A DNA stretch of 64,000 bases from Manihot esculenta (taxonomy: Eukaryota > Streptophyta > Magnoliopsida > Malpighiales > Euphorbiaceae). The notes under the pieces were generated by a model. It saw nothing but the letters and a program-made list of their open reading frames with translations. It was not told the DNA's origin and did not search any database. This document shows, piece by piece, positions 1 through 9,565 of this stretch; within the stretch, counting starts at the first letter, position 1, and each line of letters starts with the position of its first letter. The stretch lies in contig NC_035169.2 of NCBI RefSeq assembly GCF_001659605.2, positions 7,349,610 through 7,413,609 of the forward strand. Reading direction: 5' to 3'. Position numbers and translations under genes: made by a program.

Positions 1-2106
1 TGTCAAATCCCACACATGATCAAACATACTCATAAACCTGTAAACTTTTCCTTTCCATAAACCAAGCTCAACCTGTGTATACTCATAACATAACATAAAC
101 CACACACTGGAGCCCTCATCCAATGCTCCAATGGGGTATCATAACATACATGAATCAAGCTTGGTTGAACATAAACATCATAAAATATTCTATAGATCAT
201 GTATCAAAAGGGATTACTATACAAACTCGGTCAAGCACAATTTCTAATCCTCAATACATCATCATTACATATCATAACGGTATAAGACATTACATTACAA
301 TTTAATCATGTCCATTGCTAGCTATTACATAACCGTGACTTTACTCTATACGACTTTCTGCTCTATCCTGCACCTGCAAGCCTGGGGGTTAAAGGGAGAG
401 GGGTGAGCTAAAAGCCCAATGAGTAGAACCATAAAAACATATTAACAAACATGTTCCAATGAAATGCATCATAACACAGACAATTCACATAAGGGTTGGG
501 TGAACTTGTCACCAAATAGTCCCAGCATCATTTGTGCCAGGCCGTAGCATGGGGTCCTGGTCTTCCTATCATATCATACATTACTTACCATTGCCCCAGG
601 GCCTCCTCTGGGCTCCTGGTCTCCAAGTCCCATATCTGTACCAGGCCGTAGAATGGGGTCCTGGTCTTTCATTTCCGTGCCAGGCCGTAGAATGGGGTCC
701 TGGTCTTTCCTCAGGGACTAATTGGGTCATCCAACATTCACCCACATCAACAATAAAGAATGCAATGCAACATAGTCGTGAAATCTAATGCAATCATCCT
801 ATTGCATACTCGTGATGCATGAAACATGATAAACATTTAATTTCTCAATTTAAAGGATTAAGTTTAGTTCCACTCACCTCTGGCTGACTCTGACAATACC
901 GAAGTAGCTGAACTCACTGCTGGGGTCCTCGGTTCCTCGGGTCCGAACCTACACAGGTGGACTCAAATGAGGGTGCAAAACATGCAAAGAAAGACTGGAC
1001 AAGGCACTTTCAGCGGCAGGTTCGGCGGCCGAAAGTCCCTCCAGAGCCGAAAGTCGGGCAGGTTTGGCGGCCGAAACTCCCAAACAGAAGCGAAACTCAT
1101 GCATGTTCGGCGGCACTTTCGGCGGCCGAAACTCCCAGACAGAGACGAAAGTCTCCTTTCGGGGGCAGGCTTTGGCAGCCGAAGGCTGCTTCCTCAAGCA
1201 TGTTCCGCGGCCGAAAGTTCCTTCGGCTGCCGAACCTGGTTTCTCCCAGAGTGGCAGAAACTCAGCTCTTCTATGTATATACGCCTCCCATTCCATCCAA
1301 ACATGCATAAACCTATTCTACAACACACATACACAAGCATACAAGCTCCTAGGGGCATCAAACTATCTAAAACCCCATCTACAACACATCAAACATCCAC
1401 ATTGCTCAAAAACACAACATTAACTCAAAAACTCATATAAACCTACACATGCCATTCTACCCCATAGACCAACATAAAACTTACTCAAAACATTAAATAA
1501 GCTCAAGATCGACTCTTACCTCTTAAAGATTGAGAGAGAGCGTGAACAAACTTGGAGATTTGGAAAAACCTCGTTTCTTGGGTCTCCAAGTTTCACAACT
1601 TCGATCTAAGCTTGAGATCTTCAAAAACAAGTGAAAACTCATAAGAAAAACATGAAAACTCGAAGGGAGAAGCTCAAAACAGAGGAGGGGCGGTGGAGAA
1701 CTCACCTTGGCCGAAAACAGGAGGAAAAGCTTGCCCGTTTCGGCCATGGGGTCCTTTTATAGGGCTGTCCTTACCACCTTTCGGCGGCCTAACGTGCCCC
1801 CACAACGCATGCAAGTTCGGCCGCCGAACCTGCCGAACCTTGACTTATTCAAACAAGACTTTCGGAGGCCAAAAGCGCTCCCAAAACCTCCTCATGTTCG
1901 GCGGCCGAACATGACTTTCGGCGGCCGAACCTGGCAAAGTCTCCAAAGCCCTCTTCACTCAAAACTTGAATTTATTTTTATTTAAAACCATAAAATACAT
2001 CAAGACATTTAATGAAAACATGGTTTTACCCTTCAAGAGGTCTCCGACATCCGAGATTCCACCGGACGGTAGGAATTCCGATACCGGAGTCTAGCCGGGT
2101 ATTACA
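1..2106 (-). mobile_element. Ty3/gypsy-type LTR, left end cut by the window edge
   Basis: This stretch aligns by eye with the LTRs at 58502 and 59187. All three share the conserved block near a window or LTR start (AATCCCA.ACATGATCA) and this copy ends in the same CTAGCCGGGTATTACA (2091-2106). Comparison with the copy at 59187 suggests that about 100 bp are missing at the left. The element lies on the minus strand, so 2106 is the LTR's 5' end. Ordinary A/T-rich DNA follows at 2107, so this is either a solo LTR or the 5' LTR of an element lying to the left. It contains a tandem ~27-33 bp repeat near 534-710 (core CAGGCCGTAGAATGGGGTCC) and many copies of a CGGCGGCCGAA motif (1015-1230 and 1775-1932). 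The open frames here are low-complexity products of those repeats. Confidence 0.85.
534..710. repeat. Tandem ~27-33 bp repeat inside the LTR
   Basis: At least three copies of a unit with core CAGGCCGTAG.ATGGGGTCC, each followed by TGGTCTT, occur at about 538, 643 and 681; a degenerate intervening unit lies near 597-640. The LTRs at 58502 and 59187 carry different tandem units at the matching place, built on CCCGGCCC and ending in CACAGGAC. The array therefore turns over rapidly between subfamilies. Confidence 0.75.
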
Positions 2107-2379
2107 AAAATAATAAAAGAATTATATGAATTTGTTATAGATAATAATTAAAGTAAATTATTAAATAAATTTTATTATATTTTTAAATGTAATACATTAT
2201 AATTTTTTTTAATAATATTATTATAAATATTTCAATATTTTTTATAAAATCAAAAGGATTTTTTTTTCCTATGAAACAACTATAATTTTAATAGGTTATA
2301 ATCACTTTTTTTTAAAATTTTGAATTATAATAAAAATAATTATAATAAACAAAAAAAAATTAAGAATTTAAATTTTATA

Positions 2380-2900
2380 TACAATCTACAATTAATTTAA
2401 TTAATAAAATTTAAATTAAATTCGTTAGAATTTTTTAAAAAAATTGAATTATTTATCTAGTAAAATTATTATTTTTATTAAATCTAATCCACATAGAATA
2501 ATTAGAATTTTTTATTAAAAAAATTTCATTAGTAAAACTACAAAAATATTTATAATAATTATGTTAAATATTTTATTTCATTTTTTTAGCAAAAGTTAGT
2601 TTAAAATTAGAATAATTTTTAAAATTAAAATAACGTATTTCAGATATAAACTGTACAATTAATTTAATTAATGAAATTTAAATTAAATTAGTTTGAATTT
2701 TTAGAAAAATTTTTAATTATCTAGCAAATAAAATTATTATTTTTATTAAATCTAATCCATATAGAATAATTAAAATTATTTATTAAAATAATTTCATTAA
2801 TAAAACTATAAAATTTCAATATTTAAATAACATGCTATAATAATTATGTTAAATATTTTATTTTTTTAGTATTTAGATAATATTAAGTTTAAAACTGTAT
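2380..2900. repeat. Tandem duplication, period about 267 bp
   Basis: The first copy has ATTAATTTAATTAAT at 2391 and the second at 2658. Both continue through CTAG.AAA.ATTATTATTTTT and TAGAATAATTA to ATGTTAAATATTTTATTT. The copies differ by many substitutions and small indels, so the duplication is old. Confidence 0.7.
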
Positions 2901-2959
2901 CTTTCGCATATCATTTTAAACTCATTTTGATGATTAGTACGTTTTTAAAAGTGTTATAA

Positions 2960-3380
2960 ATAGGGATCAGTATTTTATGGATTCGATCTAAAATTAAATT
3001 AAATTAAATTAATTAAAATTAAAATTTTAGTATTTATATAAATTAAATTGATTTTGATAAGAAATTGAATCGAATTGAATTATTCTGATTTAATTCGATT
3101 CAATTCGGTTTGAAGTTTTAATAAATTTTTTATTTTTTAGCTTTTATTTTTAGTATTTTAAAATTTAATTAAAATATTTTAATTTTATAATATAATTTTT
3201 TTTATTATTGAAAATAATATTAATTTTTTTAATTTTTTCTGATAAAAAATTAAACCGAACTAAAATAATTAAAATTTTTAAAATTAAAAATTAAATCAAA
3301 CCGAAATTTATAAAAACCTAATAAAAATTTTAAATTAACTCAATTCGACTAATTTTTTTATTTAAACTGAATAATGCTCG
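2960..3380. mobile_element. Degenerate A/T-rich MITE-like repeat (copy 1 of a three-copy family)
   Basis: The block is rich in AATTCGATTCAATTCGG and AAACCGAA motifs and ends in ACTGAATAATGCTCG (3366-3380). Nearly the same terminal 15-mer ends the copy inside the hydrolase intron (54422-54436), and a third related block lies at 52605-53050. Plant hAT-type MITEs with GAGCA...TCGGTT termini look like this, but no target duplication is clear here, so the family assignment is inferred. Confidence 0.4.
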
Positions 3381-3781
3381 TACATATTATGAATGGCTTT
3401 TTTAAAATATGAAATATTCACTTTCTTTCCTTTTTAAATAATAGTATAAGATTCTCGTACTATAATTTTTTTTATAATTTACTTTTCGGTTTAAAAAATA
3501 CTTGAATCTGAAAATCATTTAATGAGAAAATATTATTAAATTTTTAAAAAATTAATTAATTAATTTGTATTTTAAAATTATTTCATTAAAATATTACTGT
3601 ATTTTATAAAACTAGAAATTAATTTTTTAAATAAATAAATTTTAGCTGTCTTGAACCTTGAACAAATTATGTTGTTTTAGTCGGTGTAATTTTCATTGTT
3701 CATTATTATTTAATTTTTATAATATATCCATAATGTGTTTTAAACAGTAATTAATATCCTTGGGTGATCTTCATCCGTCCG

Positions 3782-3853
3782 GCGTTTGTAGTCCAACGGT
3801 TAGGATAATTGCCTTCCAAGCAATAGACCCGGGTTCGACTCCCGGCAAACGCA
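3782..3853 (+). tRNA. tRNA-Gly (anticodon UCC), copy 1
   Basis: This 72-nt gene folds as a full cloverleaf. The acceptor stem GCGTTTG pairs perfectly with CAAACGC, the anticodon stem ATTGC pairs with GCAAT around the loop CTTCCAA (anticodon TCC, glycine), and the T-arm is CCGGG-TTCGACT-CCCGG. The internal A box (TAGTCCAACGG) and B box (GGTTCGACTCC) are intact, and a TTTT terminator for RNA polymerase III lies at 3856-3859. There is no intron and CCA is not encoded, as expected for a nuclear tRNA gene. Confidence 0.95.
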
Positions 3854-4043
3854 AGTTTTCACGTTTCAACTATTTTCTCTTTACGTGCATTTACCACAGC
3901 AAGTGTTTTGCGAATTCAATTTTCATTTACCAATAATATAATTTTTTGTAATAATACAATTTTTCAAAAAAAAAAATGCTAGCATTATTTAAAGTTTCAT
4001 TTTTTTTGAATATTTTTTAATACTTTTAACATACAGCCGCCCG

Positions 4044-4115
4044 GCGTTTGTAGTCCAACGGTTAGGATAATTGCCTTCCAAGCAATAGATCCGGGTTCGA
4101 CTCCCGGCAAACGCA
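4044..4115 (+). tRNA. tRNA-Gly (anticodon UCC), copy 2
   Basis: This copy is identical to the tRNA at 3782 except for a C-to-T change in the variable loop (AGAT instead of AGAC), which leaves every stem intact. The A and B boxes are unchanged and TTTT follows at 4118-4121. It lies exactly 262 bp downstream of the first copy within a tandem duplication that includes the flanking DNA, so both copies are probably functional. Confidence 0.94.
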
Positions 4116-4262
4116 AATTTTCATGTTTTAACGATTTTGGTTTACGTGCATTTACCACAGACACGTGTTTTGCGAATTCAATTTTCATTTACTAATAATA
4201 TAATTTTTTATAATAATACAATTTTTCAAAAAAAAATGCTAGCATTATTTAAAGTTTCATTC

Positions 4263-4645
4263 ATTTTCCGAAAAATTAAACTATTTTAAGAATTTTTTTA
4301 AAAAAAATCTAATAAATATATTTTTAGCATATACCATTTATACCTTACATTTTTTTTTTCATAAAAATAATTTAATTTTTTATCGACTAATTACCTGACC
4401 TCCTCCCTCTATATATGTTATTGTGTTGACCTCCTCCCTCTATAGAATATAATATATGATATTTTTTTTATTTTATTTAAATTTTATTCATTTCAATTTA
4501 TATGAAAGAAATACATTTGATATTTTTTTATAATATATTTATTATTCTTTATGATAAATATAAATATAGTTATTTTCAAAATAAAATTTAAATTAATGAA
4601 CTATATATTTATTAATAAAAAAAACGTTATTACATGCTGAATTGT
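4263..4645. other. A/T-rich intergenic DNA
   Basis: I see no gene. A 20 bp block (GACCTCCTCCCTCTATA) occurs twice, at about 4398 and 4429, as a short direct repeat. Confidence 0.5.
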
Positions 4646-4649
4646 GGCT

Positions 4650-5140
4650 GTTTTGAAGGGATTGTTCATTGCTTGGAATCATGGGTTTCGAAGGATTATT
4701 GTTGACTGTGATAATTTACAAATTGTTAATATCGCAATGAAAGATGGCAATGTCGTGGTTCAGCTGTTTCACTTGGTCGGCTAATTAAACAATGACTATA
4801 TAAGGCATGGGAAATGAGGTTTGAGCATGTGTACAGAGAAGCACATTCTTGTGCAAATTGGTTAACTGTGAACAGGGGCGGAGGGAAGGTACGGTAAGGG
4901 GGCACGTGCCGTATCGACGACCGAAAAATGCTTTGAAGGGGGATGAAGGTGTCGCAGCGGCGTAGCCGGTGCCCTATCAAAGAGAAGCTTTGGTTCCGCC
5001 ACTGACTGTGAATGCGAAATTACGATTGGTTGTATGGCAATGGCTCGACTTGTCTCCACCTGGACGGCTGGACCTCAAGGTTTCCTCCAATGTGATGTGA
5101 TACAGTTGGCTCAAGATTTCCACAGTGACTGGCTGAGTCT
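4650..5140 (+). pseudogene. Decayed RNase H (LINE-type) fragment
   Basis: Frames broken by stops and shifts still encode recognisable RNase H pieces of the kind found at the end of plant LINE polyproteins. From about 4669 the reading gives AWNHGFRRIIVDCDN, in which VDCDN corresponds to the acidic active-site region. In another frame, from about 4810, it gives WEMRFEHVYREAHSCANWL, matching the conserved HVYREAN..AD.LA motif. After the inserted MITE (4873-5004) the reading resumes and then stops. There is no intact frame, so it is non-functional. Confidence 0.7.
4873..5004. mobile_element. 132 bp hAT-type MITE inside the RNase H fragment
   Basis: The element is bounded by terminal inverted repeats CAGGGGCGGA on the left and TCCGCCACTG on the right, which match at 9 of 10 positions. 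It is flanked by a perfect 8 bp target duplication, ACTGTGAA (4865-4872 and 5005-5012). Both the TIR type and the 8 bp duplication fit the hAT superfamily. It has no coding capacity. Removing it rejoins the RNase H frame across the duplication. Confidence 0.85.
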
Positions 5141-5377
5141 TTGTAACTTCTTTTTTTTTTTTTATCATTATTAAAAAAAATGGATAATATTGTAATTTAT
5201 TCTTAATTTTTAAATTAAATTTATTTTTTTAATCATACAAAAATTTTATATTAAAATATCTAAATACCTGATTGTAGTATAATTCATGATATTATACAGA
5301 ATTCAAAACAAATTTCATTGTAAAAAAACAAACAAAACCCATTCATTCATCCCAAAACATCGAACAAATAATTTTAA
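5141..5377. other. A/T-rich spacer
   Basis: I see only A/T-rich sequence with homopolymer runs between the RNase H fragment and the foldback element. Confidence 0.5.
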
Positions 5378-7392
5378 AAAATGATTTTTTGCGAATCGAA
5401 GAGTGTGAAATTTTTTATTTTTAATTATGGATTTGGTGAAAAATATTTAGGAGTTTGGGATTGATGTGAAAGGTGGCGGTGACTCGTTTGAGTAGCGCCA
5501 AACTGTGGCACCTATTAAATATGGGCCACACTATTTTTGCACTTTTTTGAGAGAAGAAATGAGATTGGAAAATATTGAGAGATTGAAGGAAGGAGTCTAA
5601 TGAGAGATTGAGAGGAAGGGTGGGGAAGAGGGGTCGGGACCGTGGTCTTAAAGACCGGTCATCTTGACGCCAAAGGAGTAGGCCTGAATGGCGCTACCTT
5701 GTCATGGGACCCTTCATGATAGACCTAAAGCCTAACACCACTTAACTTATCTTTGTGGCAAAAAATTCTGCCATAAAAATATAAGTCTCTTCATAGCAAT
5801 GACTCTCTGCCATGAAAAGCAACTGAAGCCACTGGCCTCGAACCTACTCTTCGTTGCATAAATTTTCTGTCATGAAAAGACCCTAGCGCCACTTAAAATG
5901 GCGCTAGGTCTTGAACATGTCTTCCGCTATAGACATGGTAAATATTTTTTTTATTTTTTAAATTTTATTTATATTATTTTAATATATATATATAATTAAA
6001 TTTATATTATGTATCTATATAATCTTTTTAATATATATATATTTAAATTAAAATTAAATTTATAATATCTGATTTTTAATTTTTATGCTTTGTTTTTTAT
6101 TATAATTAATTTAAATATATATTTTAATTTTTACCTGTTTTTTATTAACTAAAATAATTTATATATTATATTTTATATTTTTTAAATATCTAATTAAATT
6201 ACAAATAAATACTAAACACAATTTCAATTAATAAAATTTTAAGAAAATATTAATATTTCTCGATTTCACGTAACATAATACATATTTTAAAATAAAAAAA
6301 TAAAATATTAAAAATTGAAAATAATAACAATTAATTACATGCATTATAAATTAACTATATATTTTTTTCACATTTCTCGATTCTGCACCTTGACTTTATC
6401 GTTTAGTGAATTTAAATATTATTTCTCTTCTTTATTCTAAATAATCATACATATTCGCTTTACAATTTATACGTTCACCTTCTTATGATATCAATATGTC
6501 AGCAAGTATAGTTTTAAAATTATACAATAAACAATTCAATATTAAAATAAACTGTATACGCACGTCTTAATCTTTTATTATATCTTTTGTAGTATTCTTT
6601 TTGCCAAATAGAAAGACTGCAAATGCTTTGCAAGTGTATAATTCAATTTTTCATAAATACAAAAATAAAAATTTACTATATCAGAATAATTTCTTATTTT
6701 GGATTTTGCCCAAATAGTACATAAAATTTTAAAATAACACAACGGAACTGTTTTAATCAAAATATTTTTCAATCAAAATATCAACAATTTCTATGTCCCG
6801 CATGTTATAGTCAGAACAAATTATTTATTGCAAACAATAGTTGAGCCATACAATATGTTGGAAAAATTTACTCCAACAATCCATTCTTAATTTATATATT
6901 CCTTCCCACATTTTCTTTGCTCTATATTTAGCTACCTTATTTTATAAAATTTTTGAAACAATTTAAATATGTGTTATAAGCCTAAAAAAATTTGAGTTGG
7001 ATTTTTTAAGGAGAAGGAAAAAGAGAGAAGAATATTAGATAAAAAGAAAAAGAGTGGGGGTTTAAATAGGAAAGTCTGACGTCTATTAAAAATGCACCAA
7101 GACCAAAGCCTAGCCCCTATTTAAGAGGGGCTAGGCCTCAACACTAAGAGGGACCAGACCTCAGATTGAAGCCTGGCGCCTTTTACGCCTAGTGCCCCTT
7201 AAAGAGACGCTAGGCCTTGGCGCCCTTTAAAGAGGTGCTAGGCTCTGGCGCCTGCTTAACAAGCGCTAAGCAGTCTTTTCGGCTGTCACCTGGTACCACA
7301 ACCCCAAAACCTCCCCCCAAATATTTTTCCTCCAATCCCTAATTCACAAATAAAAAATCTTCCACCCTTAAATTGATAAAAAAATCCTCTAA
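5378..7392. mobile_element. Foldback (long inverted-repeat) element with C/G-rich hairpins
   Basis: The left end (about 5378-5480) matches the inverted right end (about 7300-7392): both contain a GATTTTTT block, GAAATTTTTTATTT-like sequence, and GGAGAAAAATATTTGG-like sequence. Inside the arms are G/C-rich stretches built on GCGCTAGG and GGCGCC, including a perfect hairpin at 5882-5908 (10 bp arms, 7 nt loop) and another at 7108-7136 (11 bp arms, 7 nt loop). The centre (5950-6990) is A/T-rich and has no credible gene. The arms are diverged and I could not define a target duplication. A Mutator-like or foldback element is the most likely class. Confidence 0.55.
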
Positions 7393-9490
7393 AAAAAGTT
7401 TTCACAAGTATAACTAATGCACCAATAGCAATCCTGATGCATCGAAATTAAGAGGCAAAAAACACCGTCAAACTCTACAATAGCTAGAAAATAATTACAC
7501 ATTAATTATTCACCATCTAGTTATTACATATAAAAAAAATCGACTCCAAACCTATAAAGATAATTGCAAGAAATTACCAAATCAATGCTACAAACTAATG
7601 GACCAAAATCAATATCACTTGTAAATGGAAAAAACTATATTACAGTTCATTAGATCAAGAATCAACTTTTGATATTTTCAGTTTCATATATAATCATAAA
7701 ACAGTTTTAACATAACCAATTGTGTTTTAATATCGAAAATCGACTTTATCAACACTAACAATCAAATACCAACATTCAACACTTGATTAAAATCAAAACA
7801 ATAATAAAATTATAAAAAATAAAACAAAAAATAACATAATAAAAATTTAAATCACTGAATCTTGACTACTCAAAGATAAATAATTTCGATCACTCTCTTT
7901 TAATTTCTTTTCTTAGAATATGATGCATATATAATTTTATTTTTTTAATCATCAATCAAATATTAATTTTTTAAATTTAATTTAATTTTATTAATAATTT
8001 AACTTTATTATATAAACTCTAAAATATTAAACATAAATATAAATTTATACAAATTTATAATTTTTTTTATTTCAAAAAAAGAGAAGATATGTTGAGCTGC
8101 AAAGGAACAGTGTGTTCTTATCCAGCGGAGAAACAAATGACATGGGGTCCAATACCTGATGAGTGATGAGCATGTTTCTATAAGAAACTGACGTGTAAGC
8201 TTATCCGATTCATCGCACGCTGATTTTTATTTTTATCGTATCATCTCATCTGATTGCGACTGTCTGCGTGACCCTTCTGCTGCCATTTTCGATTTCCTAG
8301 TCCTTTTCTAACCCAAACCTTATCTACATCTTCACAACATTATTATTATTATTATTAGGCTAATTTATCATGAAATATTAAAAGTTTACGTGCTTTGCTA
8401 ATTTTATTTAAACATTTTAATTTTAATAAAAATATAAGTATAACTGAAATAATAAAAAAAAATAAAAAAATTTATTTATTCTTTCTCTTCAATTATAACA
8501 TTTTTAATTTTTTTTATTTGATATTCGAAATCACATATCTGAATTCACATTAAGTTAATTAAAAGAAAATATATTTTTATAAATTTTAAAAATATTTTAT
8601 ATTCATAATTTAAATTCACAAATTACTGAGTAAAGGATAATAAACCGTTCTATTTCATAAGATAAGTTTCAGAACCTTTAAGTCTCATTAGATGCTTTTA
8701 AAATATTTAACAAATGCTATTCAAGCAAAATTTATAATAAAAACTCAGTTATTTATTATATCCATTATATATAATAATTATTAAATATTATTTTTATATA
8801 TTTTTTATTTTAAATAAACAAAGTCATATTTAAAATAAAAAACCCATTTCAAAAAAAATAAAATAAAAAACTTTATTTTTATTTGAATAAAGAGAAATAG
8901 AGAGAAGGGAGAAAAAAAAATTGATTTTCCTAAATTCTCTTTTTTAGACAACAACTAGAAGGGAGAATAGAAGATAATTGGGATAAAAGAGGATAAATTA
9001 TATTTGTCAACTCCTTATATTTAGCCAAAATATTTTTCTTTAAATTATTGGAAAATAGGGAAAAATGAAAATAATTGCTTTAAAATGCTTAAATATTGTT
9101 ATTTTTTTAGATAATATTTTTTATATTTGAGAATTTATAATAATATAAAAATTTTTATAAAAAAATCTAAATACTTAGTTTTTCAACCAATCGTGCATCG
9201 TGTCTATATAAAATTTTCCCTCTAATAATTTATGCAAATAAAAGAAAATAAATCATATTTTTATTCTCTTTATTTCCGCTCTTTAATTGTTTTACCCACT
9301 AGGTTAATAATCTGACTTCAAAAATAATTTACAGTTTGCTTGAAATTATATTTTTTTCAAAAAAAAAAAAAAATTTACAGTAAACGATATTAAGGAAAGC
9401 AAGTGCAGCACGTGGAAATCGCTGATTGCTCCGTTCGTCTTACTAGCTGAATCGAATGTCTTTTTTTTTTTTTTTCGGTTAAACGAAAAC
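7393..9490. other. Intergenic DNA upstream of the F-box gene
   Basis: Mostly A/T-rich with no recognisable gene. A more complex stretch at about 8085-8330 has balanced composition but no long open frame and no recognised family; it could be a remnant or a distal regulatory region. Confidence 0.45.
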
Positions 9491-9494
9491 GCCC

Positions 9495-9503
9495 TTTAAA
9501 TAT
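9495..9503 (+). promoter_or_regulatory. TATA box of the F-box/kelch gene
   Basis: TTTAAATAT lies 63 bp upstream of the ATG at 9566, which would put transcription start near 9530. This supports the ATG at 9566 and argues against any start further upstream. Confidence 0.55.
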
Positions 9504-9565
9504 CTGGTGTAGGATACCTTTTGTTATACAAAAAGAACGACATTCCTAATTTTGATTTTCGAAAT

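Larger units (their letters stand above)
2107..3781. other. A/T-rich intergenic DNA with a tandem duplication and a degenerate MITE-like repeat
   Basis: No gene is visible. A unit of about 267 bp is present twice (about 2380-2645 and 2650-2900): both copies carry the block ATTAATTTAATTAAT and, further on, TTATTAAATCTAATCCA. A separate A/T-rich block rich in TTCGATTCAATTCGG-like sequence spans about 2960-3380 and is listed separately. Confidence 0.6.
3779..4262. repeat. 262 bp tandem duplication carrying the tRNA-Gly genes
   Basis: The 3' flanks of both tRNAs match closely: each has TTTACGTGCATTTACCACAG, GTGTTTTGCGAATTCAATTT and the block ATGCTAGCATTATTTAAAGT. The units run from about 3779 to 4040 and from 4041 to 4262. 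Flanking substitutions outnumber the single change in the tRNA, which suggests purifying selection on, or recent conversion of, the tRNA part. Confidence 0.9.

Noticed and set aside
949..1440. Several overlapping open frames of 117-157 codons on both strands
   Set aside because: They arise from the repeated G/C-rich CGGCGGCCG motif, which lacks stops in several frames; the products are low-complexity repeats and lie inside an LTR. The same applies to frames at 60346-60861.
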